Shown here one piece after another: positions 25,399 to 34,374 of a stretch of DNA of 64,000 bases. The DNA is taken from contig NZ_BAAACP010000003.1 of assembly GCF_039521565.1 (NCBI RefSeq), positions 62,001-126,000 of the forward strand, in the 5' to 3' direction. Under the pieces are notes generated by a model. The model made no database searches and was not told the origin of the DNA. It was given only the letters and a program-made list of their open reading frames with translations. Origin of the DNA: Paraclostridium tenue (lineage in GTDB: Bacteria > Bacillota > Clostridia > Peptostreptococcales > Peptostreptococcaceae). A program made the translations under genes and the position numbers. Numbering within the stretch: position 1 is the stretch's first letter; each line of letters opens with the position of its first letter.

Positions 25399-26091
25399 AT
25401 GGGAAATATACTGCTTTTAGAAGATGATAAATCTTTAAATAGGGGAATAAGTTTTAAGTTGAAAAAAGAAGGCTATAAAATTTTTAATGCCTTCAATATA
25501 AAAGATGCTAAAGAAATATTTAAAAGTAATAAAATAAATTTAATAATATCAGATATAGGACTACCAGATGGAGATGGATTTGAATTTTGTGAGTATATAA
25601 GAAGTATAAGTAATGTACATATAATAATGTTAACAGCTCTAGATCAAGAAGTGGATATAGTTACAGGTTATGAAGTTGGAGCTGATGATTATATAACAAA
25701 ACCATTTAGTTTGATAGTTTTAATATCAAAAGTTAATGCAGTTATGAAAAGAATAAGTGATTTTACAAATGAAAATCAAATTTATTGTGATAATTTAATT
25801 TATAATTATGTAGATGGTAAAATTACAAAAGGTAGCAATGAAATAATACTTAGTAAAAATGAAGGAAAATTACTTAGATATTTAATGGAAAATTCATGTC
25901 AAATTGTTACAAAAGAACAACTTATAGAAGTTCTTTGGGATATTGATGGGAATTTCGTAGATGAAAATACAATAGCAGTTAATATAAGAAGGCTAAGACA
26001 AAAGGTTGAAGAAAATCCATCAAACCCAGATTATATAAAAAATATTAGAGGCATTGGATATACCTTTGAAAAGAGGTGTATTAAAAAATGA
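25399..26091 (+). CDS. OmpR-family response regulator
   Basis: The 230-residue protein has an N-terminal receiver domain with acidic pocket EDD (residues 8-10), phospho-acceptor Asp52 in IISDIGLPDGDG, Thr in MLTALDQ and Lys in ITKPFS. A C-terminal winged-helix DNA-binding domain follows (about 130-228, ending RGIGYTFEKR). A GAGGAGG ribosome site is present. It overlaps the histidine kinase gene by 4 nt and is followed by an ABC exporter. In Firmicutes this order commonly means that the system senses an antimicrobial peptide or envelope stress and switches on the exporter. The signal is not deducible here. Confidence 0.93.
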   Translation: MGNILLLEDDKSLNRGISFKLKKEGYKIFNAFNIKDAKEIFKSNKINLIISDIGLPDGDGFEFCEYIRSISNVHIIMLTALDQEVDIVTGYEVGADDYITKPFSLIVLISKVNAVMKRISDFTNENQIYCDNLIYNYVDGKITKGSNEIILSKNEGKLLRYLMENSCQIVTKEQLIEVLWDIDGNFVDENTIAVNIRRLRQKVEENPSNPDYIKNIRGIGYTFEKRCIKK

Positions 26092-27329
26092 TAGAGTTAT
26101 TAAAAAGAGAACCTATAATAAGGAGAATTTTTTTAATAGCTATTATAGGAGTAATATTAATATTTGGAGCATTTTTCATATTTCAATATGAAAATTTGAA
26201 AAATATATACTTAGAACAACAAAATATAAATAAAAGAATAGTTGGAAAATTAGTAAACAAGTATCCTCAATCTGAATCAGATATAGTAAAAAGCGTTTAT
26301 AGTGAAAGTAAAGAATATGAAAATATAGGACAAAATATTTTGAAAAAATATGGATATGATGAAAATTATAATATGATTAGAAATATAAATTTTCATCAAC
26401 ATTTAAAATATTTCCTGGTAAATAATTTGATTGTTTTTGTTGTTGTAATGATATTAATGATAATAATGCTATCAAATTTGATGAAATATGTATTTTCTAA
26501 GTTAAAAATAATAAGTAAAAATATAGAAAATATAATTCATAATAAATATGAAATAGAAGATGATTTCAAGGAAGAAGAAGTATTAAATATAATACATTCA
26601 GATTTAAATAAACTATCTAAAAGTTTAAATTTAAAAATAAATAATATATATAAAGAAAAAGAAAGTATAAAAGAACTAGTCACAGATATATCACATCAAT
26701 TAAAAACTCCATTAGCATCTTTAAAGCTATATAATTCTTTATTACTAGAAGAAAAACTTGATGAAGAAGATAGAATTGAATTTTTAACAACTAATAAAAT
26801 GTCTATAAATAAACTACATAATCTAATTGATTCTTTAGTAAATATATCTAGGCTAGAAGCTAGTATGATAAGTATAAAAAAAGAAGATAAAAGTATAAAA
26901 CAAACTTTAACTAAAGCTATAGATAGCGTTAAAGCAAAGGCTAATTTAAAAAATATAAAAATTAGCGTAACAGATTTTGAAGATAAAACAATACCTCATG
27001 ATTCTAAATGGACAGAGGAAAGTATATTTAATATTTTAGAAAATGGAGTTAAATATACTCACGATAACGGGAAAATAGAAGTCTCAGTACAAGAAACTAT
27101 AAACTTTATAAGAATTGATGTAAAAGATAATGGTATAGGTATAGATAAAAGTGAATTTAACAATATATTTAAAAGGTTTTACAGAAGTGAAAAAGTAGAA
27201 GAAATGGAAGGTTCAGGGGTAGGACTTTATTTAAGTAGAAAGATAATAGAAAGTCAAGGTGGAAATATTATTGTTTCATCAAAAATAGGACAAGGCAGTA
27301 AGTTTTCTTTATTTCTTACAAAAGTGTAA
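26088..27329 (+). CDS. Sensor histidine kinase
   Basis: The 413-residue membrane kinase has two transmembrane helices (about 12-33 and 108-130) around a short extracellular loop of about 75 residues. Phospho-acceptor His203 lies in DISHQLKTPLASL, and the ATPase domain has the N box ILENGVKYT, G1 DNGIGI and G2 GSGVGLYLSRKI. The small sensor loop is longer than that of BceS-type kinases, which have almost none. It is probably cotranscribed with the response regulator (4-nt overlap) and, after a 76-nt gap, the ABC genes. Confidence 0.93.
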   Translation: MIELLKREPIIRRIFLIAIIGVILIFGAFFIFQYENLKNIYLEQQNINKRIVGKLVNKYPQSESDIVKSVYSESKEYENIGQNILKKYGYDENYNMIRNINFHQHLKYFLVNNLIVFVVVMILMIIMLSNLMKYVFSKLKIISKNIENIIHNKYEIEDDFKEEEVLNIIHSDLNKLSKSLNLKINNIYKEKESIKELVTDISHQLKTPLASLKLYNSLLLEEKLDEEDRIEFLTTNKMSINKLHNLIDSLVNISRLEASMISIKKEDKSIKQTLTKAIDSVKAKANLKNIKISVTDFEDKTIPHDSKWTEESIFNILENGVKYTHDNGKIEVSVQETINFIRIDVKDNGIGIDKSEFNNIFKRFYRSEKVEEMEGSGVGLYLSRKIIESQGGNIIVSSKIGQGSKFSLFLTKV

Positions 27330-27405
27330 GCCAATATGAAAGTGTTATGTAAGGATTACCTTTTATCATTAAAGTATAAAGAATAGAGATAAGGAGAATT
27401 AAATT

Positions 27406-28089
27406 ATGGAGATTTTAAAAACTAAAAATTTAAAAAAGTATTATGGTAAAGGAGAAAGTTTAGTAAAGGCAATTGATGACACAAATATAAGTATAATTGA
27501 AGGTGAATTTGCTGCAATAGTTGGAAAGTCAGGTTCTGGGAAAAGTACTTTGCTTCATATGATTGGAGGACTTGATAGACCAACAGAAGGTAAGGTTTTT
27601 ATAGATAAAAAAGATATATTTACATTAAAGGATGAGCAATTAGCTATATTTAGAAGAAGAAAAATAGGATTTATTTTTCAATATTATAACCTGATACCAT
27701 CGCTTAATGTATGGGAAAATATTGTTTTACCAATAGGTCTTGATAATAAAGAAGTAGATAAAAATTTTATAAATGATATTATAAATGCTTTAGGGCTTGA
27801 AAATAAAAAAGAGTCATTACCTAATACTTTATCTGGGGGACAACAACAAAGAGTTGCTATAGCTCGTGCTTTAGCAAGTAGACCGTCAATAATACTTGCA
27901 GATGAACCAACTGGAAACTTAGATTCTAAAACTTCTGATGAAGTTATGAGTTTGTTAAAAACTATGATAAAAAAATACAATCAAACATTAGTTATGATAA
28001 CACATGATGAAACTATAGCACAAATGGCTGATAGAGTAATCTATATTGAAGATGGTAAAGTAGTAAAGGACGGTGCTATAAATGATTAA
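27406..28089 (+). CDS. ABC transporter ATPase (MacB/LolD type)
   Basis: The 227-residue nucleotide-binding subunit has Walker A GKSGSGKST, a Q-loop (FQYYNLIPSLNV), signature LSGGQQQRVAIARAL, Walker B ILADEPTGNLDS and an H-loop (MITHDE). The LolD/MacB-type subgroup pairs with FtsX-like permeases. It overlaps the permease gene by 8 nt. An AAGGAGAA ribosome site is present. Confidence 0.95.
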   Translation: MEILKTKNLKKYYGKGESLVKAIDDTNISIIEGEFAAIVGKSGSGKSTLLHMIGGLDRPTEGKVFIDKKDIFTLKDEQLAIFRRRKIGFIFQYYNLIPSLNVWENIVLPIGLDNKEVDKNFINDIINALGLENKKESLPNTLSGGQQQRVAIARALASRPSIILADEPTGNLDSKTSDEVMSLLKTMIKKYNQTLVMITHDETIAQMADRVIYIEDGKVVKDGAIND

Positions 28090-30466
28090 TACTACTAAAA
28101 TAGCTAAAAGTAATTTAATGATAAATAAGGCAAAAAGTATAATAATTATTATCACTATAATATTATCAACTACATTATTATCAGCAGTTGGCTTAACATG
28201 TTTAGATTGGAGTAAAGCTAATAAAGAGAGAGTTATAAAATATTCAGGAACACAACATGGCGTTTATGGTAATATGGGTGAAAAGAAAATTGAAGAAATT
28301 AAAGCTCATGCAGATATAGATGCTGTAGGATTATTAAATGGCATAGGAATTATTAACTATGATGATAAAAGTAAGGTAGCTTTATCATATGTAAATGATA
28401 AATCTATGGAGTTAAGTAGTATAAAGCTTGAAAAAGGAAGTATGCCTAAATTAAAAAATGAAATAGCATTAGATGATTTAGCATTAAAAAAATTAGGATA
28501 TAAAGGCAGAATTGGAGAAAAAATAAAAATAAAATATGAAGATTATGCTAAAAAAGGATTTACAGAAAATGAATTTATTTTATCTGGTATAATTGAATCT
28601 AATGAAATGGCAAAAATTAAAAGAATTTATTCTGGCATAGTTTCTAAGGAATATATGAACTCTACAAGAGATATGAGTAAAGAAAACTTTAATGCATATA
28701 TTACTATTAAAGAAGAAACTAACTTAAGTGGAGATGAATTAAAGCTTAAAGTAGAAGATATAGCTAAAGATTTAAATATACCTAAGGCAAGAGTTTTAGT
28801 TAATGAAGATTATATAAATACATTAAAACCAGACATGGAAGTTATAATGTGGGGTGTTGTAATTGGTATTATAGTTATAATGTCTAGTATATTAGTAATA
28901 TATAATATATTTCATTTATCGGTGGTAACTAAAGTACAAGAGTTTGGAAAACTAAGAGCTATAGGAGCTACAAAAAAACAAATTAAATCAATAGTTCTTA
29001 AAGAAGGTATTTTCTTATCTATGATAGGAGTTCCAATAGGAGTTTTAGTTGGCTTTTTAATAAATGAATTTGTTATAGGAAAGATATTTATGTTTGAAGG
29101 GAAGGCTTTTAAATTACCTATGATTATAGGAGTTATGATTATAAGTTTAATAACTATATATATATCATTACTTAAGCCTATGAAAGAAGCATCTAAAGTA
29201 TCTATAATAGAAGCTGTAAGATACAATGGAGAAGATAAAAATAATAAAAAAAGCAGAAAAGGATATGAAAGTATAAACTTAAATAGACTTTCCTGTGCTA
29301 ACTTAAGTAGAAATAAAAAGCGTACTTATATAACAGTAATATCACTTTCATTAAGTGCTATAATATTTGTCGTTATATCTAGTGTTATGAATAGTATAGA
29401 TGCAGAAAAGATGACTAGAGAACGATTTTCACAAGATATAAAAATAGATTTAGATGGATATACATATGGAGAAGAGGATAGTCCTGATACTGAAATGAAT
29501 ATTTTACAGAAAAATAATCCTTTAGGAGAAAATTTTATAAACAAATTATTAAATATAAATGGAGTAACTAATATAGATAAAAGTAAGAGTGCTAAATGTG
29601 AATTAAATGGATATAAAACTGAGTATAAATACCATGATTTATCCAGTGTGAATGAAAATGATTTAAAGAATTTAGAGTTTTATTTAGAAGATGGAGAAAT
29701 AAACTTAGAAAAGTTAAAATCAGGAGAAGAAATACTTATAACACAGCCGGAATTAGCAACAGAAATAGGGATAAAAGTCGGTGATAAAATAACTTTAACC
29801 TTATATGATGGAGATAAGAAAATAAAAAAAGAATTTAAAGTTCAAGGTATAACTTCAAACCCATCTACATTTGCTATGCATTATGATGCATTTGATAAAA
29901 TGTTTGATACAGATACAACAACAACTATTAGTGTATATACTCAAAAAGGTGAATATGAAAATATTAAGTCATATATAGAAAGTTTAGATAAAAATGATGA
30001 TTATATTCAAGCAAACTATATAGATGAATTACTTAAAGATAATAAACTATCTATAGCTGTTACCAAAGGTATAGGTTATGCATTAGTCGTAATTATAGGA
30101 ATTATAGGATTTATGAATTTGATAAACTCTATGATAACAAGTATTATAACTAGAAAAAAGGAACTTGGAATGTTACAAGCTATAGGATTAACAGATAAAC
30201 AACTTGTTAAAATGTTAAATATAGAAGCTATGTTTTATATAGGTACAATGATTTTGAGTTCATTAACTTTAGGAACAGGAATTGGATATATTGCAGTTTA
30301 TGCATTTAGAAAAACAGGAGCTTCATATGCAACTTATACATTCCCTCTAAATCAAATTTTAATTATGGTTTTTAGTGTATTTATAGCACAATTACTTTTA
30401 ACTTACTTTATAAGTAAGAATTTTAATAAAGAATCATTAATTGATAGAATTAGATATAGTGAGTAA
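28082..30466 (+). CDS. FtsX-family ABC transporter permease
   Basis: The 794-residue permease looks like two tandem copies of one helix, an extracellular domain and three helices. Copy 1 has a helix at about 17-38, an outside domain to about 255, and helices at about 257-277, 311-330 and 345-365. Copy 2 has a helix at about 415-435, an outside domain to about 660, and helices at about 670-690, 725-745 and 760-785. The internal segments KVQEFGKLRAIGATKKQ and RKKELGMLQAIGLTDKQ are the conserved FtsX cytoplasmic motif. This eight-helix layout is unlike ten-helix BceB and fits a MacB/LolE-type mechanotransmission exporter. The substrate is unknown. Confidence 0.9.
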   Translation: MINTTKIAKSNLMINKAKSIIIIITIILSTTLLSAVGLTCLDWSKANKERVIKYSGTQHGVYGNMGEKKIEEIKAHADIDAVGLLNGIGIINYDDKSKVALSYVNDKSMELSSIKLEKGSMPKLKNEIALDDLALKKLGYKGRIGEKIKIKYEDYAKKGFTENEFILSGIIESNEMAKIKRIYSGIVSKEYMNSTRDMSKENFNAYITIKEETNLSGDELKLKVEDIAKDLNIPKARVLVNEDYINTLKPDMEVIMWGVVIGIIVIMSSILVIYNIFHLSVVTKVQEFGKLRAIGATKKQIKSIVLKEGIFLSMIGVPIGVLVGFLINEFVIGKIFMFEGKAFKLPMIIGVMIISLITIYISLLKPMKEASKVSIIEAVRYNGEDKNNKKSRKGYESINLNRLSCANLSRNKKRTYITVISLSLSAIIFVVISSVMNSIDAEKMTRERFSQDIKIDLDGYTYGEEDSPDTEMNILQKNNPLGENFINKLLNINGVTNIDKSKSAKCELNGYKTEYKYHDLSSVNENDLKNLEFYLEDGEINLEKLKSGEEILITQPELATEIGIKVGDKITLTLYDGDKKIKKEFKVQGITSNPSTFAMHYDAFDKMFDTDTTTTISVYTQKGEYENIKSYIESLDKNDDYIQANYIDELLKDNKLSIAVTKGIGYALVVIIGIIGFMNLINSMITSIITRKKELGMLQAIGLTDKQLVKMLNIEAMFYIGTMILSSLTLGTGIGYIAVYAFRKTGASYATYTFPLNQILIMVFSVFIAQLLLTYFISKNFNKESLIDRIRYSE

Positions 30467-30478
30467 TTTTTGATAAAC

Positions 30479-30531
30479 AAAAAACTACTTTAGATGGGTT
30501 TTCCGATATTTCCATTTAAAGTAGTTTTTTT
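30479..30531. terminator. Bidirectional terminator between the permease and mscS
   Basis: AAAAACTACTTTA (from 30479) pairs with TAAAGTAGTTTTT (ending near 30530), with inner ATGG/CCAT. A-run and T-run on the two sides serve convergent genes. Confidence 0.85.
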
Positions 30532-30532
30532 A

Positions 30533-31408
30533 TTAGTTATTTTTTATATGAACATCCATTTGAGGGTAAGGTATATTTATACCTTCTTCATCAAATTTAA
30601 TTTTAACTTTTTCTAATAAACTAGCATGTATAGTCCAATAATTTTCAGAATTACACCAAACTCTAACGGCGAAATCTATTGAACTTGGACCATGAGCAAC
30701 CATTCCTACAAAAGGAGCTGGTTCATGTAAAATAAGATCTTGAGTTTTAACTATATCACTTAAGACATTTTTAACATGATTTATATCATTATCATAACTA
30801 ACATTAAAAATTAAATCAACTCTTCTTGTTGCTTTAGCAGAGTAGTTTACTAAACTTCCATTAGATAAAGTTCCGTTAGGTATTAAAATTAATTTATTAT
30901 CTATAGTAGTAAGCTTAGTATAAAAAAGGCCTATCTCTTCTACAGTACCTTGATATATACCTGTTTCTATGTAATCGCCTACTTTAAAAGGTCTAATTAA
31001 TAATATTATAAAACCTCCGGCAAAGTTAGATAAACTTCCTTGAAGAGCTAAACCTATAGCAACCCCTCCAGATGCTATTAAAGCAGCAAATCCTGTAAGT
31101 TCTACATCCCAGTATCCAAGTACAATTATAAACAATAATAGTTTTAAGGATATTTCTACAAAACCATGTAAAAACTTTGTAAGTGTAATATCTACAGATT
31201 TTTTTTCTAAAAATTTAGTAAAGTGTTTAACCACTTTTTTTATAACTTTTAGTCCTATAAATATAACTATAAGACCAATTATAAGTTTTATACCATAATT
31301 TGTTACCCAACTTATAAAATTTTCTGTTAGTTTATCTAATGGCATATTGCTTAATCTTTCAACTTCATTAGTTACTGATTTAGCTACATTATTAGTCAAG
31401 TACAACAC
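30533..31408 (-). CDS. mscS: Small-conductance mechanosensitive channel MscS
   Basis: MscS opens on membrane tension to release solutes in hypo-osmotic shock. The 291-residue protein has three predicted helices. The pore helix TM3 is GGVAIGLALQGSLSNFAGG (about residues 117-135), followed by the signature RPFKVGDYIE, then the beta domain (VDLIFNVSYDND) and an alpha/beta vestibule. Its length is near the 286 of E. coli MscS. It stands alone on the minus strand. Confidence 0.94.
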   Translation of the reverse strand: MLYLTNNVAKSVTNEVERLSNMPLDKLTENFISWVTNYGIKLIIGLIVIFIGLKVIKKVVKHFTKFLEKKSVDITLTKFLHGFVEISLKLLLFIIVLGYWDVELTGFAALIASGGVAIGLALQGSLSNFAGGFIILLIRPFKVGDYIETGIYQGTVEEIGLFYTKLTTIDNKLILIPNGTLSNGSLVNYSAKATRRVDLIFNVSYDNDINHVKNVLSDIVKTQDLILHEPAPFVGMVAHGPSSIDFAVRVWCNSENYWTIHASLLEKVKIKFDEEGINIPYPQMDVHIKNN

Positions 31409-31518
31409 CTCGTTTCTAAAAAATTATACTAATAGATAATATAATAATATTCGACAAATGTCCACAAAATGAAGCTGAAAAGATTATACATAAAGATTAA
31501 GTAACAGTAACTTTTAAT

Positions 31519-32160
31519 TTAGCAGTAATCAGACTCATCAAAATTAAGTAGTTTGTTTAAAACTCTTTTAATAATATCATAGCCAAAACCTTTATAAGCT
31601 AAATGTTGAGATATCTTTTGATAAATTTTATTTCTATCTTCATTTTTAACACGTTCGTATCTTTTTTTAGCTAGATACATTGCATTTTCAAATTCTACAT
31701 CTGAATCAATATCAGAAACAACAGAATCTATGGTATTTCTATCTATTCCTTTGTTGTATAAATTTTGTTTAATTCTGTTTTTACCACATTTATTAAGTTT
31801 TAAGTTAGTGTTAGTTATTCTTTGAGCAAGATCTTCGTCATTTACAAAATTATATTTTCTTAAAAAAACAAGCACATCTTCTATAATATCTTCATCAAAA
31901 TCATTAGATAATTTGTTTATTATATTTTTTTCAGATTGAGGAGCTTTAGATAAAATATTTAAAGCTTTGTTTTTAGCTTTTATATACATTTCATCATAAA
32001 GCATATTTTTTAAAACTTCTTCATCTATTTCCATTCCTTTTTTTAGATTTAAAGTGAAAACTAATTCTTTATAAATTCCCATGAAAAATTGATCGTTTAA
32101 ATATATGTTAACTCTATCTTCATTTTTTTGTTGAGCTTCTATTTTAGTTATTATAGGCAT
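31519..32160 (-). CDS. recX: Regulatory protein RecX
   Basis: RecX modulates RecA filament assembly. The 213-residue, helix-rich protein has three-helix repeats with family segments such as AKNKALNILSKAPQSEKNI, LRKYNFVNDEDLA, LYNKGIDRNTIDSV and QHLAYKGFGYDII. RecX is often next to recA but here it is alone; recA is not in the window. A GGAGATATAT ribosome site precedes the start. Confidence 0.9.
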   Translation of the reverse strand: MPIITKIEAQQKNEDRVNIYLNDQFFMGIYKELVFTLNLKKGMEIDEEVLKNMLYDEMYIKAKNKALNILSKAPQSEKNIINKLSNDFDEDIIEDVLVFLRKYNFVNDEDLAQRITNTNLKLNKCGKNRIKQNLYNKGIDRNTIDSVVSDIDSDVEFENAMYLAKKRYERVKNEDRNKIYQKISQHLAYKGFGYDIIKRVLNKLLNFDESDYC

Positions 32161-32307
32161 ATATATCTCCTTTGTATTGTTATAATATTTACATTAAATA
32201 TCTTTCTAAACATATACAAAATTATACAGGAAAATATAGAATAATTGTATCTAAGAAGTAAAAATTAATGATACAATAGTAGTATAAAGGACAAAAGGAG
32301 ATAGTTA

Positions 32308-32997
32308 ATGAGAATTGATGAATTAGTTTTAGAAGCCAGGAATATAAACAACCTAAAGTCAAATTTTCATGAAACGGGAAATGAGAAAATAAAAATTGGT
32401 ATAATGGGAGGAACTTTTGACCCTATACATTATGCACATTTAGCAACAGCGGAATATATAAGAGAAACTTATAATCTTGATAAGATACTTTTTATACCAA
32501 ATGGAAATCCACCGCATAAGTTAAGATTAATAACAAATAAAATAGATAGATACAATATGGTATTATTAGCAACAATGAATAATGATAACTTTGTAGTTTC
32601 AGATATGGAAATGAACAGAGAATCTAGGACTTATACGATAGATACATTAAGAGAACTTCATAAAATATATAAAAATGCTAATATATACTTTATAACTGGA
32701 TTTGATGCTATTTGTGATATGGAAAGTTGGAAAAATGTTTCTGAAAATTTTGAATTAGCAACTTTTATAGCAGCAAATAGGCCTGGAGTAAGCTCTTTAG
32801 AAGCTAAAGAAAAAATAGAAAAGTTAAAAACTAAATATAATGCTAATATAAGGTCTGTAAATGTTCCTTCTTTGGATATATCGTCAACATATATAAGAGA
32901 GCATATAAAGGATGGTAAATCTATAAAATATTTAATTCCTGAAAATGTAGAAACTTATATATATGAAAAAAATATATACACAAATGGAGATGAATAA
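32308..32997 (+). CDS. nadD: Nicotinate-nucleotide adenylyltransferase NadD, with N-terminal extension
   Basis: NadD makes deamido-NAD from nicotinate mononucleotide and ATP. The core starts near residue 29 with IKIGIMGGTFDPIHYAHL, holding the GxFxPxHxxH nucleotidyltransferase motif, and ends with ISSTYIREHIKDGKS. The first 28 or so residues precede the usual NadD start. No ATG, GTG or TTG with a ribosome site lies closer to the core, while AAAGGAGATAG sits 7 nt before the ATG at 32308, so the extension is probably real. The stop is 2 nt before the yqeK start. Confidence 0.92.
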   Translation: MRIDELVLEARNINNLKSNFHETGNEKIKIGIMGGTFDPIHYAHLATAEYIRETYNLDKILFIPNGNPPHKLRLITNKIDRYNMVLLATMNNDNFVVSDMEMNRESRTYTIDTLRELHKIYKNANIYFITGFDAICDMESWKNVSENFELATFIAANRPGVSSLEAKEKIEKLKTKYNANIRSVNVPSLDISSTYIREHIKDGKSIKYLIPENVETYIYEKNIYTNGDE

Positions 32998-32999
32998 AT

Positions 33000-33569
33000 T
33001 TGAATTTAGAAGACATAAAAAATAAGTTAAATGAAATGTTACCTAAAAATAGAATGATACATTCACAAGGAGTAGCTGATTGTGCAGTTAAGTTAAGTCA
33101 AATATATGGCTATGATAAAAATAAAGCATATTTAGCAGGCATACTTCATGACTGTGCAAAATATTTAAGTCAAGAACAAGTTGATTATTATGTAAATAAA
33201 TATGAAATTTATCTAGATGAATATGAAAAAGATAACTTAGCTTTGTCTCACAGTATAATAGGATCAGTATTAGTTAGACATGAATTTTTAATTGAAGATA
33301 TAGATATAATAACAGCTGTTAGATATCATACAACTGGAAAATCAAATATGGATATGTTAGAAAAAATAATATATATAGCTGATTTAATCGAAGTAAACAG
33401 AGATTATCCAGGAGTAGATGAACTTAGAGAGTTAGTTTATGATGGAAAAATGAATGAAGCTTTATTAAAATCTTTTGACAATACTATAAAACTAGTAATT
33501 GATAGAAAACAAATAATACATCCTAGAACTATAGAAGCTAGAAATTATATTTTAAATAAAAAGCATTAA
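33000..33569 (+). CDS. yqeK: HD-domain phosphohydrolase YqeK (Ap4A hydrolase)
   Basis: The 189-residue protein has metal-binding His/Asp residues in HSQGVADCAVKL, the HD pair in GILHDCAKYL, and further ligands in LSHSIIGSVL and RYHTTGK. YqeK proteins cleave diadenosine tetraphosphate symmetrically. The start is TTG at 33000, two bases after the nadD stop, with GGAGATGAA as the ribosome site inside the end of nadD. nadD-yqeK-rsfS is a standard Firmicute cluster. Confidence 0.92.
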   Translation: MNLEDIKNKLNEMLPKNRMIHSQGVADCAVKLSQIYGYDKNKAYLAGILHDCAKYLSQEQVDYYVNKYEIYLDEYEKDNLALSHSIIGSVLVRHEFLIEDIDIITAVRYHTTGKSNMDMLEKIIYIADLIEVNRDYPGVDELRELVYDGKMNEALLKSFDNTIKLVIDRKQIIHPRTIEARNYILNKKH

Positions 33570-33695
33570 TAAAATAAATCACAATAATTATAAACATAAA
33601 GTATTATATAATAATAATAATAATAAAAAGTGAAAAGTTTTATTAAATAAGTTAATACTAATGATATAAATTAGTATTAGAAATATAGTTTTTTG

Positions 33696-33704
33696 TGGTA
33701 TAAT
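33696..33704 (+). promoter_or_regulatory. Extended -10 promoter before rsfS
   Basis: TGGTATAAT, a TGn extended -10, lies 37 bp before the rsfS ATG. No good -35 is seen, which suits an extended -10 element. Confidence 0.55.
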
Positions 33705-33741
33705 ATAAAAACGCGAAAAATAAGGAAGGTAGGAATTTAAC

Positions 33742-34095
33742 ATGACGACAGTAGAACAAATGGTTAAAGTTATATATGATGCTATCGATGATAAATTAGG
33801 TAAAGATATATCTATAATAAATGTAGGTGCAGTATCAAGCTTATGTGATTACTTTGTAATAGCAACAGCTGGATCTCAAAGACAAGTAAAGGCTATAGCT
33901 GACAATGTAGAAGATGAACTTACTAAGTTAGGAATAGAATCAAGAGGTAAAGAAGGATACGAAACTCAAGAGTGGATATTACTAGACTTTGGTGATATAA
34001 TGGTTCACGTATTTAATGAAGAAAATAGAGCATACTATAACTTAGAGAAAATGTGGAAAGATGCTCCATATGTTGATGTTGACACATTAGCATAA
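33742..34095 (+). CDS. rsfS: Ribosomal silencing factor RsfS
   Basis: RsfS binds bL14 and blocks joining of the 30S and 50S subunits when nutrients are low. The 117-residue protein shows the family blocks SSLCDYFVIATAGSQRQVKA, the GKEGYETQEWILLDFGD segment and VHVFNEENRAYYNLEKMW. A GGAAGGTAGG ribosome site is present. It is the last gene of the nadD cluster, before the leuS T-box. Confidence 0.95.
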   Translation: MTTVEQMVKVIYDAIDDKLGKDISIINVGAVSSLCDYFVIATAGSQRQVKAIADNVEDELTKLGIESRGKEGYETQEWILLDFGDIMVHVFNEENRAYYNLEKMWKDAPYVDVDTLA

Positions 34096-34129
34096 TAATT
34101 ATATAATTTAAAAATATAACTTAAAATTA

Positions 34130-34349
34130 AAATAGACTAGAGTAGTAAAATTAAATTTTGATTTCAGAGAGCTAGTGGTTGGTGTGAACTAGTATAAAGT
34201 TGATTTGAACTTGCTAGGTAAAATCTATTTAACCGTAGTTGGTATAAAGACTAATCCAAGAGGGTTATTTATAAAAATAACCAATTAGGGTGGTACCGCG
34301 AGTAATATCCTCGTCCCTAAACAGTAATGTTTAGTGACGGGGATTTTTT
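34130..34349 (+). ncRNA. T-box riboswitch (leucine) controlling leuS
   Basis: The leader holds a stem I region with AGAGAG and GGTTGGTGTGAACTAG. A likely specifier CTT (34210-34212, Leu) sits in GAACTTGC. The T-box sequence AGGGTGGTACCGCG is at 34287-34300. A terminator hairpin follows, TCCTCGTCCCTAAACA pairing with TGTTTAGTGACGGGGA, then TTTTTT (to 34349). Uncharged tRNA-Leu pairing should favour the antiterminator and permit leuS transcription. The T-box and terminator are clear. The specifier choice is inference supported by the downstream gene. Confidence 0.93.
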
Positions 34350-34374
34350 AATATAAAAATATAGGAGGTAAACA

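Noticed and set aside
26088..30466. BceS/BceAB-type bacitracin module
   Set aside because: The kinase has an extracellular loop of about 75 residues and the permease has eight rather than ten predicted helices, so a direct Bce label is not justified.
33605..33630. ATA/TAA trinucleotide run as a repeat or regulatory array
   Set aside because: It is a short AT microsatellite in an AT-rich spacer. Chance is enough, and no structure or motif is attached.
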